From Streptomyces sp. Q6 (lineage in GTDB: Bacteria; Actinomycetota; Actinomycetes; Streptomycetales; Streptomycetaceae): a stretch of DNA of 64,000 nucleotides. Location of the stretch: positions 6,944,001 to 7,008,000 of the forward strand of contig NZ_CP146022.1 of NCBI RefSeq assembly GCF_036967205.1, read 5' to 3'. The translations under genes and the position numbers were made by a program. Shown here piece by piece: positions 1-8,274 of this stretch (positions within the stretch are counted from its first letter, which is position 1; each line of letters begins with the position of its first letter). The notes beneath the pieces are model-generated. The model was not told where the DNA came from, made no database searches, and was given only the letters and a program-made list of their open reading frames with translations.

Positions 1-701
1 ACCAGCCGTACCTCGGCGAGAAGAACCCCGCCAACGGCGTCTACTCGGGCTTCGACATCGAGATCGCCAAGATGGTCTCCGCCTCCCTCGGCCTCGACCC
101 GAAGAAGATCGCCTTCAAGACGATCGCCTCCGCGAACCGCGAGACCGCCCTCCAGAACGGGCAGATCGACTACTACGTCGGCACGTACACCATCAACGAC
201 AACCGCAAGAAGCTCGTCGGCTTCGGCGGCCCCTACTACATGGCCGGCCAGTCGCTGCTCGTGCGCAGCGACGAGGAAGACATCCACGGCCCGGACGACC
301 TCGCCGGCCGGCGCGTCTGCTCGGCGGCGGGTTCGACCCCGTACCAGCGCATCCAGGCCGACTACCCGAAGGCCGAACTCGTCGCGTACGACACGTACTC
401 GATCTGTGTCGACAACCTGCTGACCTACCAGGTCGACGCGGTCACCACCGACGACGCGATCCTGCTCGGCTACGCGGCCAAGGTGCCCGACGAGCTGAAG
501 CTGGTCGGCAAGCCGTTCTCGCAGGAGCCCTACGGCGTCGGCGTCCCCAGGAGCGACGACGCGCTGCGGTTCGCCGTCGACGACGCGCTCCGGCAGCGCG
601 AGGACGACGGGGACTGGCACAAGGCCTACGACGCGACGCTCGGCCTGTCCGGCGTGCCCGCCCCGAAGCCGCCCGCCATCGACCGCTACCCGGCGAACTG
701 A
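1..701 (+). CDS. gluB: Glutamate/polar amino-acid ABC transporter, substrate-binding protein (5' partial)
   Basis: Family 3 extracellular solute-binding protein that delivers an amino acid, probably glutamate, to the two permeases that follow. The start lies outside the window; the frame opens at base 3 and runs about 232 residues to TGA, so the signal peptide and lipobox are missing. Visible features are SGFDIEIAK near the left edge, the QNGQIDYYVGTYT segment typical of ligand-contact regions, and two cysteines (RRVCSAAG and YSICVDN) that could form a disulfide. An AGGAGG overlapping the stop serves the next gene, so the genes are co-transcribed. Substrate is inferred from gene order and family; another polar amino acid is possible. 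Confidence 0.88.
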   Translation, partial: QPYLGEKNPANGVYSGFDIEIAKMVSASLGLDPKKIAFKTIASANRETALQNGQIDYYVGTYTINDNRKKLVGFGGPYYMAGQSLLVRSDEEDIHGPDDLAGRRVCSAAGSTPYQRIQADYPKAELVAYDTYSICVDNLLTYQVDAVTTDDAILLGYAAKVPDELKLVGKPFSQEPYGVGVPRSDDALRFAVDDALRQREDDGDWHKAYDATLGLSGVPAPKPPAIDRYPAN

Positions 702-712
702 GGAGGCGTCAC

Positions 713-1357
713 GTGAATGTCCTGACCGACAACTTCTCGACGTACTGGAAAGGCTTCCTCGGTACGGTCGAACTCACCGTCTACGCCTCGGTCCTTGCGC
801 TGGTCCTCGGGTTCGTCATGGCCTCGTTCCGCGTCGCGCCCGTCGGCTCCTTCCGGGCCTTCGGGACGGCATGGGTCACCGTGCTGCGCAACACCCCGCT
901 GACGCTGCTGTTCTTCGCCGTGCTGCTCGGTCTGCCGCGCTTCGGACTCGTGCTGCCCTTCACCGTGTTCGCGGTCCTGGCGCTCGGCTGCTACACCTCG
1001 GCGTTCATCTGCGAGGCGCTGCGCTCCGGCATCAACACCGTGCCCCGGGGGCAGGGCGAGGCGGCCCGCAGTCTCGGGATGACGTTCAGCCAGACCCTGG
1101 CTCACGTGATCCTGCCGCAGGCCTTCCGGTCCGTGATCCCGCCCGTCGGCTCCACGCTCATCGCGCTCGCCAAGAACTCGGCGATCGCGGGCGCCTTCAG
1201 CGTCACCGAGCTGCTCGGCACGTACAAGACGCTCAGTGAGCTCGGCTACAACATCATCTGGACGTTCGTCTGGATCGCGCTCGGCTACCTCGTCATCACG
1301 CTCGCCATCAGCGCGCTCTTCAACATCCTCGAGAAGCGCTGGGGAGTCGCCCGATGA
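713..1357 (+). CDS. gluC: Glutamate-type ABC transporter permease 1
   Basis: Inner-membrane permease of the polar amino-acid (HisM/GlnP) family, 214 residues, with about five hydrophobic segments. The cytoplasmic EAA loop is clear (EAARSLGMTFSQTLAHVILP), the site that docks the ATPase. The GTG start at 713 is preceded by AGGAGG at 701-706. The last four bases overlap the start of the second permease (ATGA), which indicates translational coupling. It pairs with the next gene as a heterodimer. The ATPase gene is not in the window and presumably precedes the binding protein. Confidence 0.92.
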   Translation: MNVLTDNFSTYWKGFLGTVELTVYASVLALVLGFVMASFRVAPVGSFRAFGTAWVTVLRNTPLTLLFFAVLLGLPRFGLVLPFTVFAVLALGCYTSAFICEALRSGINTVPRGQGEAARSLGMTFSQTLAHVILPQAFRSVIPPVGSTLIALAKNSAIAGAFSVTELLGTYKTLSELGYNIIWTFVWIALGYLVITLAISALFNILEKRWGVAR

Positions 1358-2223
1358 AAGCCCTCGACCACAGCGCCACCGCCCTCTACGACATCCCGGG
1401 CCCGAAGACCGAACGCCGGCACAAGCTCTACGGCCTCCTCTCGACGCTCGCCGTGCTCGCCCTGGCCGGCTGGATCCTCTACCTCCTGTTCGACACCGAC
1501 CAGTTCACGCACACGAAGTGGATGCCCTTCGAGTACAAGGGCATCCAGGAACTGCTGCTCCGCGGGCTGGGCAACACGCTGAAGGCCTTCGCCCTCGCGG
1601 CCGTGCTCTCCCTCGTCCTCGGCACCGTGCTCGCCGTCGGACGGCTCTCCGACCACCGGCCGGTGCGCTGGATCGCCACGCTGTTCGTCGAGTTCTTCCG
1701 CGCGATGCCGGTCCTCGTGATGATCTTCTTCATCTACGTGGCCCTCAAGGTCGAGCCGCTGCCCGCGCTCGTCACCGGACTGGCGCTCTACAACGGCTCC
1801 GTGCTCGCCGAGGTGTTCCGCTCCGGCATCAACTCGGTGGAGCGCGGGCAGCGCGAGGCGGCGTACGCGCTCGGCATGCGCAAGACGCAGGTCATGGCGC
1901 ACGTGCTGGTGCCGCAGGCGGTACGGGCCATGCTGCCGGCCATCATCAGCCAGCTGGTGGTCGCCCTGAAGGACACCTCGCTCGGCTATCTGATCACCTA
2001 TGAGGAGTTCCTCCACGCCGGGAAACTCATCGCGTCGAACCTCGACTACGATTTGCCCTTCATCCCCGTGGTGATGGTGATCTCGCCGATCTACATCGGG
2101 ATGTGCATGTTGCTGTCGTGGTTCGCCCAGTGGGTGGCCAAGCGTCAGCGGCGCAATCCCAAGACAGAGGCGGCGGATGTCGCGCCTGCCGAACCCGGGA
2201 CGCTGCTGCCAGGAGTGCAGTAG
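1354..2223 (+). CDS. gluD: Glutamate-type ABC transporter permease 2
   Basis: Second permease subunit, 289 residues, longer than its partner because of an N-terminal cytoplasmic extension of about 35 residues (DIPGPKTERRHK) before the first membrane segment. The EAA loop reads EAAYALGMRKTQVMAHVLVP. The ATG overlaps the stop of the preceding permease. The C-terminal tail after the last membrane helix is basic then acidic (AKRQRRNPKTEAAD). This is the last gene of the operon; the next gene is convergent. Family assignment is firm and substrate specificity is inferred. Confidence 0.92.
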   Translation: MKALDHSATALYDIPGPKTERRHKLYGLLSTLAVLALAGWILYLLFDTDQFTHTKWMPFEYKGIQELLLRGLGNTLKAFALAAVLSLVLGTVLAVGRLSDHRPVRWIATLFVEFFRAMPVLVMIFFIYVALKVEPLPALVTGLALYNGSVLAEVFRSGINSVERGQREAAYALGMRKTQVMAHVLVPQAVRAMLPAIISQLVVALKDTSLGYLITYEEFLHAGKLIASNLDYDLPFIPVVMVISPIYIGMCMLLSWFAQWVAKRQRRNPKTEAADVAPAEPGTLLPGVQ

Positions 2224-2385
2224 CCGGAAAGCATGGGCCGTCCCCGACCAGCAGCCGGAGATCACTGCTCACGTCCGTGAGCGGAAGGTCAGCTGTGCAC
2301 GGGGCGGGACGTGCCTGCTTGCCGAGGCCGAGCGGGCCCTGGTCGCATTCGTACGCGACGGGGGCACCGCTCTCCTTGGTTTTCG

Positions 2386-2407
2386 GGGCCCGAGATTCCC
2401 GGGACCC
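2386..2407. terminator. Candidate bidirectional terminator
   Basis: GGGCCCG and CGGGACCC form a seven-pair stem with one bulged A and a 7-nt loop, between the convergent gluD and the gene ending at 2415. A smaller perfect hairpin (GCTCACG-TC-CGTGAGC) lies at 2267-2282. Neither has a U tract. Nothing else is visible between 2224 and 2414. Confidence 0.35.
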
Positions 2408-2414
2408 TGTGGAA

Positions 2415-3173
2415 CTACTTGGCCCGGTGCGAGGCGCGCGGCACGGCCGCAGCGGGGAGCGGGGTCTGGGCCGCCCTTGTGACGTCGTCGACGAGCTCGA
2501 CGACGTCGGGGCCGTACGCCCCCGAGTTGACCACCTTCAGGAGCAGCACGAACGAGCTGTTGCCGTGCTTGCGCGCGAGGCGCTCGTGATGGCGGGCCAG
2601 ATAGCGGGTGGCGGCCTGGTTCGTGATGGGCAGCTGACCGCAGAAGAGGAAGACCGGTCTGGCCTCCTTCGCGTCGCCCGCGGTGAGCCGGGCCAGGACG
2701 ACGTACTCGGTCCTGCCGGGCTCCAGGCGGTAGCGCTCCGAGCCGATCTGGAAGGCGCCCCGGTCGGGACCCGGCTCCGGGTCGCTGTTCACGCGGATCC
2801 CGGGCAGCAGGCTCACCATGTGCGCCGCCATCCTGCGATTGGAGGCGGGCCCGCCGACGCAGAACTCCGTCCGCTCGCCGAAGCCCTGCTGCGCCGTGTC
2901 GTGCGCGACCACCTGCGCGTGGGCGCCGCAGTCCTTGATGAGCGCGGACAGTTCGAGGAGTGCGAAGACGTCGTGGCGCTTCACCGTCAGTTCGGGGCCG
3001 CCCGCGTCGCGGTTCACCACGAGCAGCGACTCCGAGTTGTCGGGCAGCCCGAAGAAGGCCTGCTTGCGGCGGAGTTTGCGCCGCCACAGGTAGGTACGGG
3101 CGAGCCAGCCCAGCGAGGCGCTGATGCCCGCTGCGATCAGGCCGAGGACGATGTTGCGCACGTCTTCAGTCAT
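2415..3173 (-). CDS. Membrane-anchored hypothetical protein
   Basis: Not recognised as a named family. The ATG at 3173 gives 252 residues. One hydrophobic segment near residues 6-24 (NIVLGLIAAGISASLGWLA) is followed by basic residues (YLWRRKLRRK), predicting an N-terminal anchor with a cytoplasmic body. The rest is soluble; it has a stretch on NRDAGGPELTVKRHDV and a Cys-containing FLFCGQLPITNQAA segment. There is no obvious ribosome-binding site and a longer upstream frame exists, but the hydrophobic start fits 3173 best. It is transcribed alone, convergent with the glutamate importer and divergent from the gamma-glutamyltransferase. GC-rich codon third positions support it as a real gene. 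Confidence 0.7.
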   Translation of the reverse strand: MTEDVRNIVLGLIAAGISASLGWLARTYLWRRKLRRKQAFFGLPDNSESLLVVNRDAGGPELTVKRHDVFALLELSALIKDCGAHAQVVAHDTAQQGFGERTEFCVGGPASNRRMAAHMVSLLPGIRVNSDPEPGPDRGAFQIGSERYRLEPGRTEYVVLARLTAGDAKEARPVFLFCGQLPITNQAATRYLARHHERLARKHGNSSFVLLLKVVNSGAYGPDVVELVDDVTRAAQTPLPAAAVPRASHRAK

Positions 3174-3276
3174 GGGGGCGCACTCTAGCCAACCAGCGCA
3201 CCGGTGTTCGAGGGGGTCCTGACGGCCCGCGGAAGTCAAGTTACGCTGCGCGGACGGCTGTTGACTGGAGGTACTG

Positions 3277-5112
3277 ATGAGACGTTCAGTTGGGCGGAAT
3301 CTGTCGTTGTGCGCGGTCGCGGCGAGCATGGTGGCGGTCGGGGCCGCGGTACCCCCTTCCTCCGCATCCGCTCCTTCTTCCGCCCCTTCCGCTTCCTCCG
3401 GCGCTCCCGCGAAGGTTCCGGTCGCCGTCGGCTACGGCGGTGCCGTGGCGAGCGTCGACGCCGACGCATCGGCCGCCGGGATCGAGGTGCTGCGCGACGG
3501 CGGCAACGCGGTGGACGCCGCCGTCGCCACCGCGGCCGCCCTCGGCGTCACCGAGCCGTACTCGTCGGGCATCGGAGGCGGCGGCTACTTCGTCTACTAC
3601 GACGCCAAGTCCCGCAAGGTCCACACGATCGACGGCCGAGAGACGGCGCCGCTGACCGCCGGGTCCGATCTGTTCCTGGAGAACGGCAAGCCGCTCGCCT
3701 TCAGCGACGCGGTGACCAGCGGCCTCGGCGTCGGCACGCCCGGCACCCCGGCCACCTGGCGGTCCGCGCTCGACGCCTGGGGCAGTAAGCGGCTCGGCTC
3801 CGTCCTGAAGCCCGCGGAGCGGCTCGCGCGGGACGGGTTCACCGTCGACGACACCTTCCGCTCGCAGACCGCCGCGAACGAGGCCCGCTTCCGGAAGTTC
3901 CCCGACACGGCGAAGCTGTTCCTGCCCGGCGGCGAGCTGCCGGTCGTCGGCTCGACGTTCAAGAACACCGACCTCGCCCGCACCTACGCGGAGCTGGGCA
4001 GCAAGGGCGTAGGAGCCCTGTACCGAGGGGACATCGGCGAGGACGTCGTCGCCACGGTCAACGCGCCCCCGGTGGACCCCGCCTCGGGTTATCGGGCACG
4101 CCCCGGAAAGCTGTCCGCGAAGGACCTGAAGGCGTACGCCGCGAAGTACCGGGCCCCGTCGAAGACGTCGTACCGCGGGCTCGGCGTCTACTCGATGGCC
4201 CCGTCCTCGTCCGGCGGCACGACCGTCGGCGAGGCCCTCAACATCCTGGAGAACACGGACCTCTCGAAGGCGTCCGACGTGCGGTACCTGCACCGGTTCA
4301 TCGAAGCGAGCCGGATCGCGTTCGCCGACCGGGGGCGCTGGGTCGGCGACCCGGCCTTCGAGGACGTACCGACGAAGCAGCTCCTGTCGCAGCGGTTCGC
4401 CGACGCGCGGGAGTGCCTCATCAAGGACGACGCGGTGCTGACCAGCCCGGTGGCGCCCGGGGATCCGCGCCACCCGGGCAGGTGCGGAACGGCCGGCGAC
4501 CAGGCGGCCCCGACGACGTACGAGGGCGAGAACACGACGCATCTCACGGCCGCCGACAAGTGGGGCAACGTCGTCGCCTACACCCTCACCATCGAGTCGA
4601 CCGGCGGCAGCGGCATCACGGTGCCGGATCGCGGCTTCCTGCTCAACAACGAACTGACGGACTTCTCCTTCGCGCCGGCCAACCCGGCCGTGCACGACCC
4701 GAACCTGCCGGGTCCCGGCAAGCGGCCTCGGTCGTCCATCTCGCCGACCATCGTGCTCGACAAGGCCGGCAGGCCGGTGGTGGCGCTGGGCTCGCCCGGC
4801 GGGGCCACCATCATCACCACCGTGCTCCAGACCCTGACCGGGTTCCTGGACCGGGGGCTGCCGCTCGTCGACGCGATCGCGGCGCCCCGTGCCAGCCAGC
4901 GCAACGCCGCGCAGACCGAGCTCGAACCCGGGCTCTACGACAACAGCGCGCTGAGGACCGCACTCGAAGGCATCGGGCACTCCTTCAAGCTCAACCCGGA
5001 GATCGGCGCCGCCACCGGTGTGCAGCGGCTGCCGGACGGGAAGTGGCTCGCCGCGGCCGAGAAGGTGCGGCGCGGCGGAGGCTCGGCCATGGTGGTCAGC
5101 CCCACCCGGTGA
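3277..5112 (+). CDS. ggt: Secreted gamma-glutamyltransferase
   Basis: Hydrolyses or transfers gamma-glutamyl groups (glutathione and similar peptides) outside the membrane. 611 residues. An N-terminal signal peptide (basic MRRSVGRN, hydrophobic core, Ala-Ser-Pro-rich end) is followed by the Ntn-hydrolase fold. The nucleophile that becomes the small-subunit N-terminus is Thr420 in NTTHLT, followed by ADKWGNVVAYT. The PSSSGG motif that contacts the gamma-glutamyl group is near residue 310. GGAGG precedes the ATG by six bases. It lies downstream of a glutamate importer; released glutamate could feed that system, but this is inference. A strong hairpin follows the gene. Confidence 0.93.
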   Translation: MRRSVGRNLSLCAVAASMVAVGAAVPPSSASAPSSAPSASSGAPAKVPVAVGYGGAVASVDADASAAGIEVLRDGGNAVDAAVATAAALGVTEPYSSGIGGGGYFVYYDAKSRKVHTIDGRETAPLTAGSDLFLENGKPLAFSDAVTSGLGVGTPGTPATWRSALDAWGSKRLGSVLKPAERLARDGFTVDDTFRSQTAANEARFRKFPDTAKLFLPGGELPVVGSTFKNTDLARTYAELGSKGVGALYRGDIGEDVVATVNAPPVDPASGYRARPGKLSAKDLKAYAAKYRAPSKTSYRGLGVYSMAPSSSGGTTVGEALNILENTDLSKASDVRYLHRFIEASRIAFADRGRWVGDPAFEDVPTKQLLSQRFADARECLIKDDAVLTSPVAPGDPRHPGRCGTAGDQAAPTTYEGENTTHLTAADKWGNVVAYTLTIESTGGSGITVPDRGFLLNNELTDFSFAPANPAVHDPNLPGPGKRPRSSISPTIVLDKAGRPVVALGSPGGATIITTVLQTLTGFLDRGLPLVDAIAAPRASQRNAAQTELEPGLYDNSALRTALEGIGHSFKLNPEIGAATGVQRLPDGKWLAAAEKVRRGGGSAMVVSPTR

Positions 5113-5125
5113 CGCACCCGCGTAT

Positions 5126-5153
5126 CGGCCCACGGGATGCATCCCGTGGGCCG
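5126..5153 (+). terminator. Perfect 28-bp palindrome after ggt
   Basis: CGGCCCACGGGAT is followed by GC and then its exact complement: a 13-pair stem without a U tract, as is common for Streptomyces terminators. It begins 13 bases after the ggt stop. An ATG at 5154 sits directly on its 3' edge, which argues against that codon as the kinase start. Confidence 0.75.
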
Positions 5154-5189
5154 ATGTCCGCGGCGGGCGGCGCTCGTACGCTCGCCGAT

Positions 5190-6347
5190 GTGAACGCCCT
5201 GACGAAACCCGACCGCACGATCGCCGCGTGCGGACTCGCCCTGTACCCGTTCGCCCTGACCCTGCCGCTCTTCGGGTCGTCGAACGCGGAGCCGATCGTG
5301 CGCGCCCTGGGAATCGCCCTCACCGCCGTGCTGCTGGTGGGAGCGGTGCGCCGGGCGCCGTTACTCGGGCTCACCGCGATCCTGCTGGGCACGGTCGTCG
5401 CGGTGGCCCTGGTGCCGACGCCCGCGCCGTGGGACGACGACGGCGCGCGGCAGACGACCCTGTTCGCGTTCGTGTCGGCCGACATGGCGCTCGGCCATCT
5501 GGTCGCGGTCCGGCCGCGCCGGGAGTGGATCGTCGGGATCACGCTGTCCGTTCTCTTCCAGGCCGGGGCGATCGCCGGGTTCGCGCATCCGCCCGACCTC
5601 ATCGCCCTGAACGTCATCGCCCTGCTCGCGCTCCTCGTGGCCTGCATGGTCGGGCTGCGGGCCCGGGAGCGGCGCCAGCACGCCGCCGCCCTGCGGGGCC
5701 AGGCCGTCGCCGAGGCGGTGACCGCCGAACGGCTGCGGATCGCACGGGAGTTGCACGACATGGTCTCCCACAGCATCGGCGTGATCGCCATCCAGTCCGG
5801 CGTCGCGAGCCGTGTCATCGAGACCCAGCCGGCGGAGGCGCGGGCAGCCCTGGAGGCCATCGAGGCGACCAGCCGCGAGACCTTGTCCGGGCTGCGCCGC
5901 ACCCTCGTCGCGCTGCGCCGCGCCGAACCCGGCGACCAGGCGCCGCTCACCCCGGGGACCGGCCTCGCGGACCTCGACCGGCTGGTCGCGGAGACCGGGG
6001 ACGCGGGCGTGCGCGTCGACGTCGTACGCGAGGGAGAGCAGCGTCCGCTGCCGCCGGACATCGACGCGTCCGCGTTCCGCGTCGTGCAGGAGTCCTTCGC
6101 GAACGTCGTCCGGCACGCGGGCACCGACACGTGCCGCCTGCGGGTCGCGCACGGGGAGCGGGAGCTGGTCCTGGAGATCCTGGACGAGGGGCGGGGCGCC
6201 GCGGCAGGATCCTCGGGTACGGGGTTCGGGATCACCGGGATGAGGGAGCGCGTGAGTCTGTTGCACGGGGAGTTCAGCGCCGGACCGAGGCCCGAGGGCG
6301 GGTTCCGGGTCCTGGCGCGCGTCCCGCTGCCGGGAGGGGAGCGATGA
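5190..6347 (+). CDS. Two-component sensor histidine kinase (DesK/NarL type)
   Basis: Membrane sensor that phosphorylates the response regulator encoded next. With the GTG at 5190 it has 385 residues: four or five N-terminal membrane segments to about residue 155, then a HisKA_3 dimerisation helix with phospho-acceptor His189 in ARELHDMVSHS, and a C-terminal ATPase domain with VVQESFANVVRHAG (N box) and GTGFGITGMRERV (G box). An in-frame ATG at 5154 would add 12 residues but abuts the ggt terminator. Codon 58 is TTA (5361-5363), so translation should depend on the bldA tRNA. ATGA overlap links it to the regulator. The signal sensed is unknown. Confidence 0.9.
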   Translation: MNALTKPDRTIAACGLALYPFALTLPLFGSSNAEPIVRALGIALTAVLLVGAVRRAPLLGLTAILLGTVVAVALVPTPAPWDDDGARQTTLFAFVSADMALGHLVAVRPRREWIVGITLSVLFQAGAIAGFAHPPDLIALNVIALLALLVACMVGLRARERRQHAAALRGQAVAEAVTAERLRIARELHDMVSHSIGVIAIQSGVASRVIETQPAEARAALEAIEATSRETLSGLRRTLVALRRAEPGDQAPLTPGTGLADLDRLVAETGDAGVRVDVVREGEQRPLPPDIDASAFRVVQESFANVVRHAGTDTCRLRVAHGERELVLEILDEGRGAAAGSSGTGFGITGMRERVSLLHGEFSAGPRPEGGFRVLARVPLPGGER

Positions 6348-7012
6348 CCGTACGGGTCCTGCTCGTCGACGACCAGCCGCTGGTCCGCTCCGGACTGCGG
6401 GTCCTCATCGCGGATACGGACGATCTGGAGGTCGTCGGCGAGGCGGGCGGCGGGGCCGAGGCGGTCGAGCTGGCCGCGCGTCTGCGGCCCGACGTCGTCG
6501 TGATGGACATCAGGATGCCCGGCATGGACGGCATCGAGGCGACCCGGCGGATCACCGCGGCCGACGGCGACACCGCCCGGGTCCTCGTCCTGACCACCTT
6601 CGACGAGGACGACCACGTGTACGGGGCGCTGCGCGCCGGGGCCAGCGGGTTCGCCGTCAAGGACATGGCGCTCGACGACATCCTGGCCGCGGTGCGGGTG
6701 GTCGCCGCGGGGGACGCGCTCATCGCGCCCGCCGTCACCCGCCGGCTGATCGCGGACTTCGTGGGGCGGGACCCGGGGGTCCTGCCCGTGCGCCCGTCCC
6801 GCTCCGTGGAGGGGGTCACGGAGCGGGAGCGGGAGGTGCTGACCTTGGTGGGGCTCGGGCGCTCGAACCAGGAGATCGCCGAGGAGCTGTACATCAGCAT
6901 GGCCACCACCAAGTCCCATGTGGCCCGGCTCTTCACCAAGCTGGGCGCCCGGGACCGGGTCCAACTCGTCATCATCGCGTACGAGTTGGGGATCGTGGCG
7001 CCGTCCCGATAA
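6344..7012 (+). CDS. NarL/FixJ-type response regulator
   Basis: 222-residue DNA-binding partner of the preceding kinase. The receiver domain has the acidic pair in LLVDDQ and phospho-acceptor Asp55 in VVMDIRMPGMDG. The C-terminal LuxR helix-turn-helix covers about residues 155-215 (VTEREREVLTLVGLGRSNQEI). The ATG overlaps the kinase stop. The next gene is convergent and starts its stop 36 bases away, so the pair forms a two-gene operon. Targets cannot be read from the sequence. Confidence 0.93.
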   Translation: MTVRVLLVDDQPLVRSGLRVLIADTDDLEVVGEAGGGAEAVELAARLRPDVVVMDIRMPGMDGIEATRRITAADGDTARVLVLTTFDEDDHVYGALRAGASGFAVKDMALDDILAAVRVVAAGDALIAPAVTRRLIADFVGRDPGVLPVRPSRSVEGVTEREREVLTLVGLGRSNQEIAEELYISMATTKSHVARLFTKLGARDRVQLVIIAYELGIVAPSR

Positions 7013-7048
7013 GGGTCGCGCGCGGGCGGGCGGTGCGGGTGGCCGGGT

Positions 7049-7816
7049 TCAGAGCGCCGTGAGGATCCGGGGACCCGCGTCCGTGATCGCCACCGTGTGC
7101 TCGGCGTGTGCGGCGCGCGAGCGGTCGTTCGTGCGCAGCGTCCAGCCGTCCGACGCCTCGTGGTAGTCGTCCTTGCCGCCACTGATCAGCATCGGCTCGA
7201 TGGCGAGGACCATGCCGTGGCGCAGCCGCATGCCGCGGCCCGCGCGTCCCTCGTTCGGCACCGGCGGGTCCTCGTGCATCCGCCGGCCGATGCCGTGCCC
7301 GCCGAAGTCCTGCGGGATGCCGTAGCCGCCCGCGCGGCCGACCGTGCCGACGGCGTGCGCGATGTCGCCGATCCGGTTGCCGACCACGGCCGCGGCGATT
7401 CCGGCCTCCAGGGCCCGCTCGGTCGTCTCGATGAGCGTCAGGTCGGCGGGGCGCGGTGTGCCCACCGTGAAGCTGATCGCGGAGTCGCCCGCCCAGCCGC
7501 CGAGCTGCGCGCCGCAGTCGAGGGACACGAGGTCGCCGTCGCGCAGCCGGTAGCCGTCGGGGATGCCGTGCACGATCGCGTCGTTCACGGACGCGCAGAG
7601 CACCGCGGGGAAGGGGGTCGGCGCGAAGGAGGGGCGGTAACCGAGGAAGGGGGACGTGGCGCCCGCCTCGCGCAGCACCTCGTGCGCCACCTCGTCGAGC
7701 TCCAGCAGGCTCACGCCCACGGCCGCGTGCTCGCGTGCGGCGGCCAGGCACTGCGCCACCACGCGGCCCGCCTCCCGCATCGCGTCCATCGATGTATCCG
7801 TCTTGAGTTCCACCAT
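7049..7816 (-). CDS. map: Methionine aminopeptidase, type I
   Basis: Removes the initiator methionine from nascent proteins. With ATG at 7816 it has 255 residues, normal for bacterial MetAP-I. All five metal ligands are present: Asp100 (VSLDCG), Asp111 (AGDSA), His174 (GGHGIG), Glu207 (AIEPM) and Glu239 (AEHTV); the substrate-contact His83 is in IVHGIP. An in-frame start at 7879 would add 21 residues but would read through the iterons. A TATACT at 7824-7829 on the minus strand lies only seven bases before the ATG, predicting a leaderless mRNA. It is divergent from an XRE regulator and is probably a second MetAP, since Streptomyces usually keep another near the ribosomal genes. Confidence 0.9.
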   Translation of the reverse strand: MVELKTDTSMDAMREAGRVVAQCLAAAREHAAVGVSLLELDEVAHEVLREAGATSPFLGYRPSFAPTPFPAVLCASVNDAIVHGIPDGYRLRDGDLVSLDCGAQLGGWAGDSAISFTVGTPRPADLTLIETTERALEAGIAAAVVGNRIGDIAHAVGTVGRAGGYGIPQDFGGHGIGRRMHEDPPVPNEGRAGRGMRLRHGMVLAIEPMLISGGKDDYHEASDGWTLRTNDRSRAAHAEHTVAITDAGPRILTAL

Positions 7817-7828
7817 GCCAATAAGTAT

Positions 7829-7880
7829 ACCGGTATTTGTATCCGGTATAGAAACCCGGTACAGAAAACCGGTATTCAAA
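7829..7880. repeat. Four tandem 13-bp iterons in a divergent promoter
   Basis: Four directly repeated 13-bp units start at 7829, 7842, 7855 and 7868, each with CCGGTA at the same offset. Consensus is N-CCGGTATAGAAA; the first unit lies in a perfect ATACCGGTAT palindrome (7827-7836). They fill the space between the map and XRE promoters. The likely role is an operator bound cooperatively by the adjacent XRE protein; that role is inferred. Confidence 0.8.
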
Positions 7881-7904
7881 TATGCCGTCCGCTACACTGG
7901 GGTC

Positions 7905-8156
7905 ATGGTCCGAACCCCCTTGACACCGGAAGAGCGCGAACGCGGCGAGCACCTCGGGCGGCTGCTCCGTGCGGCGCGCCTCGGGCGCAGCATGACGGAG
8001 GTGGCCGCGGGCGCGGGGATCTCCGTCGAGACGCTGCGCAAGATCGAGACGGGGCGGGCCCCGACCCCCGCCTTCTTCACCGTCGCCGCCCTCGCCCGTG
8101 AGCTGGGCCTGTCGATGGACGAGCTCGTCGTGCGGTGTGCGCTGGTGCCTGCCTGA
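7905..8156 (+). CDS. XRE-family helix-turn-helix regulator
   Basis: Small DNA-binding protein of 83 residues. The HTH_3 domain covers residues 16-77: RLLRAARLGRSMTEVA, recognition helix SVETLRKIETG, then ALARELGLSMDEL. There is no effector domain. TACACT at 7893-7898 lies six bases before the ATG, so the mRNA is probably leaderless. It faces map across four 13-bp iterons and is the obvious candidate to bind them and repress both genes. A CCCCGT-AACAC-ACGGGG hairpin follows the stop. Confidence 0.88.
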   Translation: MVRTPLTPEERERGEHLGRLLRAARLGRSMTEVAAGAGISVETLRKIETGRAPTPAFFTVAALARELGLSMDELVVRCALVPA

Positions 8157-8205
8157 GGCATCGACTGTGCGGCCGCGTGCCACCCCGGAAAACTGCGCGT
8201 AGCAG

Positions 8206-8222
8206 CCCCGTAACACACGGGG
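8206..8222 (+). terminator. Terminator after the XRE gene
   Basis: Six-pair stem CCCCGT/ACGGGG with a five-base loop, followed by TGTTT. It lies 50 bases after the XRE stop and before the next gene. Confidence 0.6.
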
Positions 8223-8274
8223 TGTTTCCTTCCGGAGCGTAAGGCTCCAAGGTGCGGGGGAACGGCGGAGGCGC

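Noticed and set aside
3286-5142. Long minus-strand reading frame opposite ggt (618 codons)
   Set aside because: It is the mirror of ggt in GC-rich DNA, with low-complexity Arg/Gly/Ala content and no family motif.
7829-7880. CRISPR-like array
   Set aside because: Units of 13 bp are directly adjacent with no spacers and no cas genes are present.
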